DNA of 54,336 bases, from NCBI GenBank assembly GCA_003252105.1, contig QKDL01000040.1, positions 1-54,336 on the forward strand, written 5' to 3'. Positions 18,320 through 28,025 of the stretch are shown in pieces. This stretch comes from Arcobacter sp. (GTDB lineage: Bacteria; Campylobacterota; Campylobacteria; Campylobacterales; Arcobacteraceae). A program made the position numbers and the translations under genes. The notes under the pieces are model-generated. The model saw only the letters and a program-made list of their open reading frames with translations. It was not told the origin of the DNA and did no database searches. Positions within the stretch are counted from its first letter, which is position 1. The number at the start of each line of letters is the position of its first letter.

Positions 18320-19292
18320 ACAGTTATTAAAAAAAAATACTAAAGATGTATTAACTATTGGTAGGTATTTTAGGAAAAAATTTGGTGAAACAATTTATAA
18401 AGTACCTATTAGTATCTCAGGTTTTACTTGTCCAAATATAGATGGTACAGTTGCACGAGGAGGGTGTTCTTTTTGCGAGAATGACTCTTTTTCTCCAAAC
18501 TTGCAAGAAAAAAAGCCAAAATTTAAATTAAATCCAAGAGTAAAAGAAAATCCATATTTAGATAATCAGTTAAAACAACTTGAATTACAATTTAATGCAA
18601 CAAAATCTGTATTAAAAAATAAATTTAATGCACAAAAATATATGGTATATTTTCAATCTTTTACAAATACCTATGCACCTTTAGAAACTTTAAAAGCTTT
18701 ATATCTAAAAGCTTTATCTTTTGATAATGTAATAGGAATATCAATTGGTACAAGAACTGATTGTATGACAGATGAAATTTTGGATTTTTTAGAAGAGTTA
18801 GCAAAAGAAAAAGAGATTTGGGTAGAGTATGGAGTACAATCATTTTATGATGAGACTTTAGTAAAAATCAACAGAGGTGATAATAGTGCAACCATAAAAA
18901 AGTGGATAACAAAAACTAAACAAAGAGGTTTAAATGTTTGTGCTCATCTGATTTATGGTTTGCCAAATGAGACACAAGAAATGATGTTAAATACTTTAGA
19001 ACAAACAATTGCTTTAGATGTAGATTCAATAAAATTCCATCCTTTATATGTTGTAAAAAATACACTTTTGACAAATGAATACAATAAAGGTGAATTTACT
19101 CCAATTTCAGAAGAATTATATATAGATACAGTTGTTAAATCTATAAAAAGATTGCCAGAGAATATATCAGTTCAAAGAATAACAGCTGGAATTAATGATG
19201 ATACTTTACTTGCACCACTTTGGTGTAAAAATAAACATAATCAAATTGAAAAAATAAAAAAAGCTTTATTAAAAGAGAATTTGAAGTATTAA
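18297..19292 (+). CDS. YhcC-type (TIGR01212) radical SAM protein
   Basis: 331 residues. Cys45 in 'FTCPNIDG' and Cys57/Cys60 in 'GGCSFC' form the widely spaced C-x11-C-x2-C cluster motif of the YhcC/TIGR01212 family. 'WVEYGVQSFYDETLVKINRG' is the other family hallmark. Substrate of the family is not established. The GTG at 18297 overlaps purF by 23 bp; no later Met/Val/TTG codon occurs before the conserved 'GRYFRKKFG', so this start is retained. Co-transcribed with purF, ending at a bidirectional terminator. Confidence 0.88.
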   Translation: MTISLHNKQLLKKNTKDVLTIGRYFRKKFGETIYKVPISISGFTCPNIDGTVARGGCSFCENDSFSPNLQEKKPKFKLNPRVKENPYLDNQLKQLELQFNATKSVLKNKFNAQKYMVYFQSFTNTYAPLETLKALYLKALSFDNVIGISIGTRTDCMTDEILDFLEELAKEKEIWVEYGVQSFYDETLVKINRGDNSATIKKWITKTKQRGLNVCAHLIYGLPNETQEMMLNTLEQTIALDVDSIKFHPLYVVKNTLLTNEYNKGEFTPISEELYIDTVVKSIKRLPENISVQRITAGINDDTLLAPLWCKNKHNQIEKIKKALLKENLKY

Positions 19293-19294
19293 TA

Positions 19295-19320
19295 AAATAG
19301 TTAGTAAAAACTAACTATTT
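19295..19320. terminator. Bidirectional terminator between the radical SAM gene and the LysR gene
   Basis: AAATAGTTAG (19295-19304) pairs exactly with CTAACTATTT (19311-19320) around TAAAAA. A- and T-runs flank it. The stop codon of the convergent LysR gene lies in the right arm. Confidence 0.8.
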
Positions 19321-20211
19321 TACTTTTAGAAGATAGTCAACTACATTTTCAATAAATGCGTCGTGTTTTCTATCTTTTCTATATGCAATATATAATTTTC
19401 TAATCATTTTTTGATTACCAATTCTTGATTCATATAAAGCACCAGCTTTAAGTAGTGATTCAATAGCATTTCGTGATACAATTGAAACAGTTGGTGTTTT
19501 ATTCTTATCTGAGTGTAAAACAGTTTGAACAATTGTAGTTGCACTTGTAACTTCACTTGTAACATCAAATGTATCACAATCTGGATAATTTGCTCTATCT
19601 AAAGATTCTTTGAAAATATGTCTTGTGTTTGAATCAGGATTTCTACATACCCATTTATAAGATAATAAATCAGCTGCACTAGCTTTTTCTGGTAGTTTTT
19701 GATTTGAGAATATTACAATCTCATCATCCATCCATTCTCTATATATAATCTCTTCATCAGGAATATAGTTTTCAACTAATGCCATATCGATTTTTTTATC
19801 TAATAAATCCTCTATTGCCTTATGAGATACAGATACATTTATAGAAACTTCATTATTTATATTTTCTTTTAAATTATTTAAAAATCTTGGTAAAATATAA
19901 TTTCCAATTATAAATGAAGCACCAAAAACAAAAGTAACATCTTTGTTCATTATCTTTAATAATTCTTTTTCTGCGTTACCAACGCATCTCTCAATTTTCT
20001 GAGCAATAGCATATAACATTTGACCTTCTTTAGTAAGTCTAATACCATTTTTCTTTCTATCAACTACCTGTACATCGAGATACTCTTCAATATATTTCAT
20101 CTGTTGTGTTACAGCAGGTTGAGAGATTCCAAGTTTTGCTGAAGCTTTTGAAAATGATTTTTCTCTAACAACTGTTAGAAATGTTTCTAGTTTTGCAAAG
20201 TCTGTTAACAT
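19315..20211 (-). CDS. LysR family transcriptional regulator
   Basis: 298 residues, typical LysR length. The winged helix-turn-helix fills residues 1-65 ('FLTVVREKSFSKASAKLGIS' then 'QPAVTQQMKYIEEYL'). The rest is a periplasmic-binding-protein-like effector domain, which binds a small co-inducer. No adjacent metabolic gene reveals the target; the divergent neighbour is uvrD, so an autoregulatory site may lie in the 151-bp gap. ATG start at 20211. Regulated function unknown. Confidence 0.88.
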   Translation of the reverse strand: MLTDFAKLETFLTVVREKSFSKASAKLGISQPAVTQQMKYIEEYLDVQVVDRKKNGIRLTKEGQMLYAIAQKIERCVGNAEKELLKIMNKDVTFVFGASFIIGNYILPRFLNNLKENINNEVSINVSVSHKAIEDLLDKKIDMALVENYIPDEEIIYREWMDDEIVIFSNQKLPEKASAADLLSYKWVCRNPDSNTRHIFKESLDRANYPDCDTFDVTSEVTSATTIVQTVLHSDKNKTPTVSIVSRNAIESLLKAGALYESRIGNQKMIRKLYIAYRKDRKHDAFIENVVDYLLKVK

Positions 20212-20302
20212 TAACTATTACCTTTAATAAAATCTAATCTTAATAATAACATTTATTTATAAATAAAAAAATTAAGTAGAAATAGTTTTATAAAAATTAT
20301 GA

Positions 20303-20317
20303 TATAATTTATATAAT
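20303..20317 (+). promoter_or_regulatory. Overlapping -10 boxes upstream of uvrD
   Basis: Two TATAAT hexamers occur at 20303-20308 and 20312-20317, 9 bases apart, in the gap between the LysR gene and the helicase gene. Either could serve the helicase start at 20363. The rest of the gap is AT-rich with no further feature recognised. Confidence 0.45.
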
Positions 20318-20362
20318 ACTGATGAAATTTGATACTTTATTGGTGTTTATTATGGAGAAGAA

Positions 20363-22417
20363 ATGAGTGAAAATTTTTTATCAACCTTGAATAAATCTCA
20401 ACAAGAAGCAGCTAAACATATAGATGGATCATTATTGATATTAGCAGGTGCTGGCTCAGGAAAAACAAAAACAATTACAACAAGACTTGCCTATTTGATC
20501 TCCATTGGAATAGACCCAAGTTCAATCTTAACACTTACATTTACAAATAAAGCTGCAACAGAGATGAGAGAAAGAGCTTATTCCTTGATTGACACAAGTA
20601 TAGTAAATACTCCACCTCTTCTTTGTACTTTCCATAAATTTGGACTTTTATTTTTAAAATTTAATATGTCTGAATTAGGAAGAAAAAATAACTTTATTAT
20701 TATAGATAATGATGATAAAAAAAGAATACTAAAATCTATAGATAAAGAGATAACTACTTCTTTATTAGTGAGTGAAATTTCAAAATATAAAAATAGTTTA
20801 TTATCTCCAGAAGAAGCAAAAAGTGCAGCACAATTAAAACTATATCAACAAATAGCAGATATTTACGAAAAATATGAAGCTTATTTACTAAAAAACAATT
20901 TAGTTGATTTTGATGACTTACTTTTATTACCATATAAAATATTAGAAAAAAATGATGAATTAGCAAAACAAATTAGTGAAAAATATCAATATGTTATGGT
21001 TGATGAGTATCAAGATACAAATGAACTACAATACAAGTTATTAAGAAAACTATGTTTTAGTCATAATAATCTTTGTGTAGTTGGTGATGATGACCAGTCT
21101 ATTTATGGATGGCGTGGAGCAACAATAAAAAATATTCTTAATTTTGCAAGCCATTTTGAAAATACAAAAGTTGTAAAACTTGAAGAAAATTATCGTTCAA
21201 CAAATACTATATTGGAACATGCGAATCAACTTATAGAACATAATAGAGATAGATTAGGTAAAAAGTTAATTGGTACAAGAGAACAAGGTAGTAGTGTAAA
21301 AGTTTATGAATCTCATGACGAAAATGAAGAAACAAGAAAAATAGTTGAGGATATAAAAAAGCTTGTTAGTCAAGGTGAAAGTGCAAGAGATATAGCAATT
21401 TTATTTAGGGTAAATGCTTTATCAAGATCTTTAGAAGAAGGTTTTAATAAAGCAGGGTTAAATTATAGGTTAATAGGTGGAATGAAATTCTATGAAAGAG
21501 CAGAGATTAAAGATTTAATAGCTTATTTTAGGATATTAACAAATAGTACTGATAATTTTTCATTAAAAAGGATAGTAAACAAGCCAAAAAGAGGAATTGG
21601 TAAAACAACTATAGATAAACTCGATGCAAAATCAATAGAGTTAAAAATACCAATTCTTAGAATTTTAGAAGAGTTTACATCTGATGAATTATCAGATATA
21701 GTTGGAAAGAAAAACTCAAGAACTTTAAAAGTATTTATGGCTTCAATTATGGATTTAAAAGATATATTAGAAGAATCAAAAATGAGATTTTTAGATATGT
21801 TTGAAGAAACATTTGATTATAGGGCATCATTTGATAATGTTCCAGATGGTTTTGATAGACAAGCAAATATCGATGAGTTTTATGGATATATTAGAGACTA
21901 TTTTATTCAAAATCCACATTTAGGACTTGAAGATTTTTTAAATGAAATTGCACTTGAATCTGAACAAAGTGAATTAACGGAAGAAGCTGTTTCTATGATG
22001 AGTATTCACTCTTCAAAAGGTTTAGAGTATAAACATCTATTTATAATTGGACTTGAGGAGGGATTTTTTCCTATTATAGGTGATGGATGTGATATTGAAG
22101 AGGAGAGACGATTGGGGTATGTAGCGATAACAAGAGCTATGGATAATTTGACCTTATCTTTTGTACATTCAAGATTTTATAAAGGGAAAAGAGCAAATCT
22201 TTTAAAAAGTAGATTTTTAAGTGAAAGTGGACTTATCAAAGGTTGTTTAACTATTGAAAAAAATAGTGCTTATAAAAAAGGTGATTTAGTACAACATAAA
22301 ATCTTTGGTATGGGAAGAGTACAAAAAGCTACAAAGGCTGGAAAAGATTATAAACTTACAATTAATTTTGGTGGTCAAAGAAGAGATATCCTATCAAGTT
22401 TTGTAGAAAAAGCTTAA
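20363..22417 (+). CDS. uvrD: UvrD/PcrA-type superfamily 1 DNA helicase
   Basis: 684 residues. Walker A 'AGAGSGKT' at 28-35, Walker B 'VDEYQDTNE' near 213, motif III 'GDDDQSIYGWRGA', motif IV 'LEENYRST', and motif VI 'VAITRAM'. The C-terminal segment 'KKGDLVQHKIFGMGRV' is the Tudor-like domain through which PcrA/UvrD contacts RNA polymerase, which favours uvrD/pcrA over rep. It is an ATP-driven 3'-5' helicase for nucleotide excision and mismatch-related repair and clearing of blocked replication. The Asp in 'VDEYQDT' matches the PcrA/UvrD DExxQD box. truB follows after 27 bp. Confidence 0.92.
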   Translation: MSENFLSTLNKSQQEAAKHIDGSLLILAGAGSGKTKTITTRLAYLISIGIDPSSILTLTFTNKAATEMRERAYSLIDTSIVNTPPLLCTFHKFGLLFLKFNMSELGRKNNFIIIDNDDKKRILKSIDKEITTSLLVSEISKYKNSLLSPEEAKSAAQLKLYQQIADIYEKYEAYLLKNNLVDFDDLLLLPYKILEKNDELAKQISEKYQYVMVDEYQDTNELQYKLLRKLCFSHNNLCVVGDDDQSIYGWRGATIKNILNFASHFENTKVVKLEENYRSTNTILEHANQLIEHNRDRLGKKLIGTREQGSSVKVYESHDENEETRKIVEDIKKLVSQGESARDIAILFRVNALSRSLEEGFNKAGLNYRLIGGMKFYERAEIKDLIAYFRILTNSTDNFSLKRIVNKPKRGIGKTTIDKLDAKSIELKIPILRILEEFTSDELSDIVGKKNSRTLKVFMASIMDLKDILEESKMRFLDMFEETFDYRASFDNVPDGFDRQANIDEFYGYIRDYFIQNPHLGLEDFLNEIALESEQSELTEEAVSMMSIHSSKGLEYKHLFIIGLEEGFFPIIGDGCDIEEERRLGYVAITRAMDNLTLSFVHSRFYKGKRANLLKSRFLSESGLIKGCLTIEKNSAYKKGDLVQHKIFGMGRVQKATKAGKDYKLTINFGGQRRDILSSFVEKA

Positions 22418-22444
22418 TATAAAACTAAAAGCAGACTATACCTA

Positions 22445-23302
22445 ATGAGAAAAACACAAAAAAAACTTTATGATAATGAACAATTAAATAAATTAATTGT
22501 TGTAAATAAACCTATATTTAGAAGTTCAAATTCATATTTAAATGAGATTAAAAGAAAATATAGAAATAAAAAAGCAGGCTTTTCTGGAACTTTAGACCCT
22601 TTTGCTTGCGGTTGTCTAATTGTTGCTTTTGGACAATATTCAAAACTATTTCAATTTTTAAAAAAAACACCAAAAACTTATAGGGCTGTAATTTGGTTAG
22701 GAACAACATCTGAATCTTTAGATATTGAAAATATTATTGATATAAAAGAAGAATCAAAAATTGAAGAAACATTGTTAGAAAAAGAGATTAAAAATTTAGT
22801 TGGAACTCATGAATATTATCCTCCAAAATTTAGTGCAAAAAAAATTGATGGTAAAAGAGCTTATCAACTAGCAAGAGATGGTAAAGATGTTGAAATGAAA
22901 AAGTCAATTATGACTATTAGTGAAACAAAATTTATTTCATATAAACATCCTTTTATAACTTTTGAAGCAACAGTAAGTGAGGGCTCATATATTAGAAGTT
23001 TGGCTCAGATTCTTCTAAAAAAATTGAATAGTGTAGGAACTTTATCATATTTAAATAGGTTAAATGAAGGTGAGTTTTATTTTCAACATGAAAAAGAGTT
23101 AAATCCTTTAGAGTATTTAGATTTAAAAAAGAATATTTATTTTGGAGATAAGTCTTATTTTGAAGATGGAAAAAAAATAGATATAAAATATTTAAAAATT
23201 AAAGAAGATGGGGATTACCTGATTGTCTTTGAAGAGTTTTTTAGTATAATTCATATCGAAAATAAAGAAGTAAAATATTTATTAAATAAAGTATTATTGT
23301 AA
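22445..23302 (+). CDS. truB: tRNA pseudouridine(55) synthase
   Basis: 285 residues. The catalytic Asp51 lies in 'GFSGTLDPFACGCL' and the tyrosine motif in 'KTYRAVIWLG'. It isomerises U55 in the T-arm of tRNAs. The N-terminal region has the family pattern with 'VVNKPIFRSSNSYLNEIKR' instead of the usual 'DKPxGxTS', a variation common in this phylum. The C-terminal PUA-like part is short. ATG start; ispE follows after 17 bp in the same operon. Confidence 0.93.
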   Translation: MRKTQKKLYDNEQLNKLIVVNKPIFRSSNSYLNEIKRKYRNKKAGFSGTLDPFACGCLIVAFGQYSKLFQFLKKTPKTYRAVIWLGTTSESLDIENIIDIKEESKIEETLLEKEIKNLVGTHEYYPPKFSAKKIDGKRAYQLARDGKDVEMKKSIMTISETKFISYKHPFITFEATVSEGSYIRSLAQILLKKLNSVGTLSYLNRLNEGEFYFQHEKELNPLEYLDLKKNIYFGDKSYFEDGKKIDIKYLKIKEDGDYLIVFEEFFSIIHIENKEVKYLLNKVLL

Positions 23303-23319
23303 AAATCAGAGGAAATTTT

Positions 23320-24096
23320 TTGGTAAAAAAATCATATGCAAAAGTAAATATTTTTTTAAAAATTGCTGGAATCAGAGGTAATTATCATGAGCTTGTTTCA
23401 CGATTTGTCAGAGTACATAGTTTATATGATATTGTATCTTTTGAAAAAGGGGATAATAAAGAGTTCACTCTTATTGGAAAATTTGGTTGTGAAACAAAAA
23501 AAAATACAATATATAAAGCATATGAAAAATTAAAAGAAATCTCTTCAAAAGTTGAAGAGTTTTTTAAAACACATTATGTAAAAGTTGAAAAAAATATTCC
23601 TGAGTTTGCTGGTCTTGGTGGAGGTAGTTCTAATTGTGCTACTTTTTTAATTATGGTAAATGAAGTTTGTAATTTGAATTTATCAAAAGATGATTTAGCT
23701 AAAATTGGCTCAAGTATTGGAGCTGATGTACCTTTTTTTATATATGAATTTGATAGTGCAAATGTAACAGGTATTGGTGAAATTGTAGAAAAGTTTGATG
23801 AAGAGATTTTAGATATAGAAGTTATTACTCCTGATATAAAGTGTAATACAGGAGAAATTTTTAAAACATTTAGAGAAAAATTTTATAAACAAATAACTAA
23901 AGATGAAGAAAACTTTTTAATAAATTTAAAATCAAAAGAGATTTTAAAAAAACTGAATATTACTGAGGCAAATGATTTATACGAACCTGCAATATATAAT
24001 TATGAACAACTAAAAAAATATAGTAAGAATGATTGGTTTTTCAGTGGTAGTGGCAGTTCATTTTTCAAAGTAAATTATGGAGTTAAAAATGGCTAA
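23320..24096 (+). CDS. ispE: 4-diphosphocytidyl-2-C-methyl-D-erythritol kinase
   Basis: 258 residues. GHMP kinase with '[11 protein letters not shown]' at the N-terminus and the ATP loop '[16 protein letters not shown]' around 93-108. 'IGADVPFFI' is the third family motif. It phosphorylates CDP-methylerythritol in the non-mevalonate isoprenoid pathway; ispH of the same pathway is at the other end of the window. TTG start with a GAGGAAA ribosome site. The 3' end overlaps smpB by 8 bp. Confidence 0.94.
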   Translation: MVKKSYAKVNIFLKIAGIRGNYHELVSRFVRVHSLYDIVSFEKGDNKEFTLIGKFGCETKKNTIYKAYEKLKEISSKVEEFFKTHYVKVEKNIPEFAGLGGGSSNCATFLIMVNEVCNLNLSKDDLAKIGSSIGADVPFFIYEFDSANVTGIGEIVEKFDEEILDIEVITPDIKCNTGEIFKTFREKFYKQITKDEENFLINLKSKEILKKLNITEANDLYEPAIYNYEQLKKYSKNDWFFSGSGSSFFKVNYGVKNG

Positions 24097-24562
24097 AAAA
24101 GAGATAAAAAAAAATTTAGAGTTTAAAAATAAAAAAGCTTTTCATGATTATGAGATACTAGATATATATGAAGCGGGAATAATGCTTGAAGGAAGTGAAG
24201 TAAAAGCTGCAAGGGAAGGTAGAGTTAACTTAAAAGATTCATTTGTAAGAATAATAAAAAATGAAATCTTTGTATTAAATATGCATATAACACACTTGAG
24301 TACTGCTCATACAACATATAGACCAAATGAAAGAAGAGATAGAAAACTTTTATTACATAGAAAAGAGATTGATAAACTTTATTCAAAAGTAACGAAAGAT
24401 GGAATAACAATTGTACCAATAAAATTATATTTTAATAATAAAAATATGTTAAAAATGCAAATTGCAACTGCAAGAGGTAAAAAACTCCATGATAAGAGAG
24501 ATGACTTAAAACAAAAAACATTAAAAAGAGAGTCTGAACAAGCCCTAAAAAATTATAAATAA
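24089..24562 (+). CDS. smpB: SsrA-binding protein SmpB
   Basis: 157 residues from the ATG at 24089; a GGAG ribosome site at 24079-24082 precedes it. The in-frame ATG at 24077 would add four residues and overlap that site. Signatures are '[20 protein letters not shown]' in the core and the basic tail '[20 protein letters not shown]'. It binds tmRNA and brings it to stalled ribosomes (trans-translation). No tmRNA gene is seen nearby. It is the last gene of the uvrD-truB-ispE-smpB run. Confidence 0.96.
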   Translation: MAKKEIKKNLEFKNKKAFHDYEILDIYEAGIMLEGSEVKAAREGRVNLKDSFVRIIKNEIFVLNMHITHLSTAHTTYRPNERRDRKLLLHRKEIDKLYSKVTKDGITIVPIKLYFNNKNMLKMQIATARGKKLHDKRDDLKQKTLKRESEQALKNYK

Positions 24563-24660
24563 TTAGAAAATTCTGGGTAGATAAAATCTATTACAAAAGA
24601 GTTACAAAATTAAAGTAAACTTAAAAAAAAAATTCAAATATTAAGCTTAAATTTATGGCA

Positions 24661-24701
24661 TATTAGTTAATATTTTGCTAATAAGTGACAAAAAAAGTGA
24701 C
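24661..24701 (+). promoter_or_regulatory. Repeats in the control region of the cbb3 oxidase operon
   Basis: The 168-base gap before ccoN holds an inverted repeat TATTAG (24661-24666) / CTAATA (24678-24683). It also holds a direct repeat AAGTGAC at 24683-24689 and 24695-24701, period 12. These are candidate protein-binding sites. No FNR-type TTGAT-N4-ATCAA site was seen. Confidence 0.3.
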
Positions 24702-24730
24702 TTGTAAAAAAATTTAGTAGGAGGAGATTG

Positions 24731-26197
24731 ATGCAAAACGGTGCACAAATCGAGTATGATTACTCAATTACAAAAGCGTTTACATTTGCAACAATTCTGT
24801 TTGGTATCATTGGTATGACAATTGGTGTTGTACTAGCATTTCAATTAGCATTTCCTGAGTTAAATGGTTTAGCAGGGGAATATGGTACTTTCAGTAGATT
24901 AAGACCTTTACACACTAATGGTGTAGCATTTGGTTTTACTCTTAGCGGTATCTTTGCAACATGGTATTATGTAGGTCAAAGAGTATTAAAGGTATCTTTA
25001 AAAGAATCACCTTTTTTAATGGGTGTAGCAAAATTACATTTTTTACTATACTTCATTACAATCCTTTTAGCAGTTGTAACACTTTTTATGGGTATTACTA
25101 CTTCTAAAGAATATGCTGAATTAGAGTGGCCATTAGACCTTTTAGTTGTTGTTTGGTGGGTTTTATATGGTATCTCTATTTTTGGTCTAATTGGAATTAG
25201 AAGAGAGAGAACTTTATATATCTCTATTTGGTATTATATTGCTGGATTCTTAGCTGTTGCAATGTTATATTTGTTTAACAATATGGAAGTACCAACATAC
25301 TTAGTATCTGGATATGGTTCATGGATTCACTCTGTATCTATGTATGCAGGAACAAATGATGCTTTAGTTCAATGGTGGTATGGGCATAACGCAGTTGGAT
25401 TTGTATTTACTGTTCCAATTATTGCAATGATCTATTACTTCTTACCAAAAGAATCAGGTCAAAATGTTTACTCTTATAAGCTATCTATTTTAGCTTTCTG
25501 GGGGTTATTATTTGTTTACCTATGGGCAGGTGGACACCACTTAGTTTATTCTACAGTTCCTGACTGGATGCAAACTATGGGTTCTGTTATGTCTGTTGTA
25601 TTAATTTTACCATCATGGGGATCTGCTATTAATATGCTTTTAACTATGAAAGGTGAGTGGCAACAATTACAAACAAATACATTAATTAAGTTTATGATTT
25701 TAGCTTCAACATTCTATATGTTATCAACAATCGAGGGACCAATTCAATCTATTAAATCAGTAAATGCTATTGCGCACTTTACAGACTGGATTCCAGGTCA
25801 CGTACATGATGGTGTATTAGGTTGGTTAGTATTTATGATTATGGCTGCATTATTCCATATGGCACCAAGAATTTATGGTAGAGAAATCTATTCTAAATCA
25901 TTAATGGATACACAATTCTGGTTACAAACAACTGGTATTGTTCTTTACTTTACATCAATGTGGATTGCAGGTATTACTCAAGGTATGATGTGGAGAGCTT
26001 ATGATGAGTATGGTTCATTAGTTTACTCATTTATTGATACAGTTGTTGTATTAAAACCATATTATACAATTAGAGCAGTTGGTGGGTTAATGTACCTAAT
26101 CGGTTTCTTTATGTTTGCATTTAATATGTACAAAACTGCGACAGCAGGTAGAGTACTTGATAAAGAACCAGCAAATGCAACACCAGTAGCTGCGTAA
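24731..26197 (+). CDS. ccoN: Cytochrome c oxidase, cbb3-type, subunit I
   Basis: 488 residues with about 12 membrane helices. Haem and copper ligand histidines sit in 'RPLHTNGVAFGF', 'WWYGHNAVGF', 'AGGHHLVYS' and 'PGHVHDGVLGW'. It contains low-spin haem b and the high-spin b3-CuB site that reduces O2 with high affinity in the inner membrane. The ATG at 24731 follows a GGAGGAG ribosome site; the adjacent TTG at 24728 is too close to it. First gene of ccoNOQP. Confidence 0.98.
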   Translation: MQNGAQIEYDYSITKAFTFATILFGIIGMTIGVVLAFQLAFPELNGLAGEYGTFSRLRPLHTNGVAFGFTLSGIFATWYYVGQRVLKVSLKESPFLMGVAKLHFLLYFITILLAVVTLFMGITTSKEYAELEWPLDLLVVVWWVLYGISIFGLIGIRRERTLYISIWYYIAGFLAVAMLYLFNNMEVPTYLVSGYGSWIHSVSMYAGTNDALVQWWYGHNAVGFVFTVPIIAMIYYFLPKESGQNVYSYKLSILAFWGLLFVYLWAGGHHLVYSTVPDWMQTMGSVMSVVLILPSWGSAINMLLTMKGEWQQLQTNTLIKFMILASTFYMLSTIEGPIQSIKSVNAIAHFTDWIPGHVHDGVLGWLVFMIMAALFHMAPRIYGREIYSKSLMDTQFWLQTTGIVLYFTSMWIAGITQGMMWRAYDEYGSLVYSFIDTVVVLKPYYTIRAVGGLMYLIGFFMFAFNMYKTATAGRVLDKEPANATPVAA

Positions 26198-26213
26198 GAA
26201 GGAGGGGATTATT

Positions 26214-26897
26214 ATGTTTCATTGGTTTGAACAAAGACCGTTTTTCTTTGCGGTATTAGTATTCGTATTTATTGCTTTTGCAGGGATTATTGAAGTTATT
26301 CCTGATTTTGCAAAACAATCAAGACCTACAGTTGGTACAAAACCTTATTCAGTTTTAGAATTAGCTGGTAGACAAGTTTATATTAAAGATTCATGTAATG
26401 CTTGTCACTCTCAATTAATTAGACCTTTTAAATCTGAAACAGATAGATATGGTATGTATTCATTATCTGGAGAGTATGCTTATGATAGACCTTTCTTATG
26501 GGGTTCTAAAAGAACTGGTCCAGATTTATTAAGAGTTGGTAACTATAGAACTACTGACTGGCATGAAAATCATATGATGAATCCAGCTTCAGTTGTACCT
26601 GGAACTGTTATGCCAGCATATCCTCATCAGTTTACAAATATTGCTGATTTAGATACTGCATATGCAGAAGCTTATACAGTAAAAACTGTGTTTAATACTC
26701 CATATGATGTAGATATCAATGGTGATGGAAAAATTGACGTTGAGTTAGGTGAATATGATACTGCAATTGCAAAAGCAAAAGAAGATGCAAAAGCTATTGC
26801 AGCAGACATGAAAAACCAAGCTGTAAAAGATGCCGTAGCAAACGGTCAAGTTCCTGAAATAGTTGCATTAATTGCATATTTAAATTCTTTAAAATAA
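26214..26897 (+). CDS. ccoO: Cytochrome c oxidase, cbb3-type, subunit II (monohaem cytochrome c)
   Basis: 227 residues. One N-terminal membrane anchor (about 10-30), then a periplasmic c-type domain with Cys61-x-x-Cys64-His65 ('CNACH') and a likely axial Met in 'GTVMPAYPH'. It transfers electrons from CcoP to CcoN. The segment 'DVDINGDGKIDVELGEYD' has an EF-hand-like Asp-rich loop and may bind calcium. A strong AAGGAGGGG ribosome site precedes the ATG. Confidence 0.97.
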   Translation: MFHWFEQRPFFFAVLVFVFIAFAGIIEVIPDFAKQSRPTVGTKPYSVLELAGRQVYIKDSCNACHSQLIRPFKSETDRYGMYSLSGEYAYDRPFLWGSKRTGPDLLRVGNYRTTDWHENHMMNPASVVPGTVMPAYPHQFTNIADLDTAYAEAYTVKTVFNTPYDVDINGDGKIDVELGEYDTAIAKAKEDAKAIAADMKNQAVKDAVANGQVPEIVALIAYLNSLK

Positions 26898-26906
26898 GAG
26901 GATAAA

Positions 26907-27131
26907 ATGGATCAAGAAACTCTATTGACAATACAAGGTTATGCTAAATTTTTCTTAATCTTGATAGTATTTATACTTTTTTACTCTTACGCATTTTCTA
27001 TATATAGAAGAGATAAAAAGGGTGAAAGAGATTTTGAAAAATATTCAGATCTTGTACATGATGACTCAATAGAATCTGATCCTCTCGAAAAAAGAAAAGA
27101 AGAACAAGAGAAAAAAGAGAAGGAGATATAA
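26907..27131 (+). CDS. ccoQ: Cytochrome c oxidase, cbb3-type, CcoQ subunit
   Basis: 74 residues: one membrane helix (about 11-30), then a very charged cytoplasmic tail rich in Glu and Lys. This matches the small CcoQ/FixQ subunit, which stabilises the cbb3 complex. Position between ccoO (9 bp) and ccoP (2 bp) is decisive, because the sequence itself is poorly conserved in the family. Confidence 0.88.
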   Translation: MDQETLLTIQGYAKFFLILIVFILFYSYAFSIYRRDKKGERDFEKYSDLVHDDSIESDPLEKRKEEQEKKEKEI

Positions 27132-27133
27132 AT

Positions 27134-28024
27134 ATGAAGTCTATGGTTATAGGTGGAATTATTCTTATCATCGCTTTAATTGCAGGAACTTACTTTGTTG
27201 CAGGTGATGCGTTTAACAGTGATGACTATATTAATAGTTTAACAATGCTTGGTGCAGTTGCAATTATTACAATTTCAGTAGTTGTAGTACTTAAGTATGT
27301 TAATCAAATGAAAAATGATACTGCTAGTGGTGAATTAGCAGAAGATAAATGGGATGGTATTGGTGAGTATAAAAATCCAATTCCTTCTGGTTGGGGATTA
27401 GCATTTATTGGAACAATTGTTTGGTTACTTTGGTACTGGACAGTAGGATATCCAACAAATGGTTTCTCTCAAATTGGTCAATGGAATGATGAAGTAAATG
27501 AGTACAACTCAAAATTTGCTTCAAAATGGGAAAACCCATCAAATGAAACTTTAGTTAATATGGGTCAATCTGTATTCTTAGTACAATGTGCACCTTGTCA
27601 TGGTGTTGATGCTGAGGGTATTAATGGTAAAGCTCAAAACTTAACATCTAGAATGGCAAAAGAGCAAGTTGAGTATGTTATTAAAAATGGTTCTAATAAC
27701 TTAAAAACTGTGTATCCAGGTGGAATGCCTCCTATGATGTTAACTGAACAAGCTGATATTGATGCAGTATCTACTTATGTTGCAGGTGGATTTAAAGGTG
27801 AGCAACCAGCAGCATTTGGAGTTTGTGCAGGATGTCACGGTGCAGATGGTGCAGGTATTGCTTATGTTGGACCAAATATTAAAGCTTATGACGAGTCTTT
27901 AGTAAGTGCAGTGTTAGAAAATGGTAAAAAGGGAAGTATTGGTATAATGCCAAACTTCAAAGGTAGACTAAACCCAACTCAAGAAAAAGCAGTATCTGCT
28001 TATATTCAAAGTTTAGGAGAGTAA
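27134..28024 (+). CDS. ccoP: Cytochrome c oxidase, cbb3-type, subunit III (dihaem cytochrome c)
   Basis: 296 residues. Two membrane helices (about 5-24 and 36-56) precede 'NPIPSGWGLAFIGTIVWLLW', a third hydrophobic segment at 81-100. Two c-haem sites follow: Cys152-x-x-Cys155-His156 ('CAPCH') and Cys231-x-x-Cys234-His235 ('CAGCH'), with axial Met candidates in 'GGMPPMM' and 'GIMPNF'. It takes electrons from soluble cytochrome c to CcoO. The extra N-terminal helices are typical of longer CcoP forms. Confidence 0.97.
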   Translation: MKSMVIGGIILIIALIAGTYFVAGDAFNSDDYINSLTMLGAVAIITISVVVVLKYVNQMKNDTASGELAEDKWDGIGEYKNPIPSGWGLAFIGTIVWLLWYWTVGYPTNGFSQIGQWNDEVNEYNSKFASKWENPSNETLVNMGQSVFLVQCAPCHGVDAEGINGKAQNLTSRMAKEQVEYVIKNGSNNLKTVYPGGMPPMMLTEQADIDAVSTYVAGGFKGEQPAAFGVCAGCHGADGAGIAYVGPNIKAYDESLVSAVLENGKKGSIGIMPNFKGRLNPTQEKAVSAYIQSLGE

Positions 28025-28025
28025 A

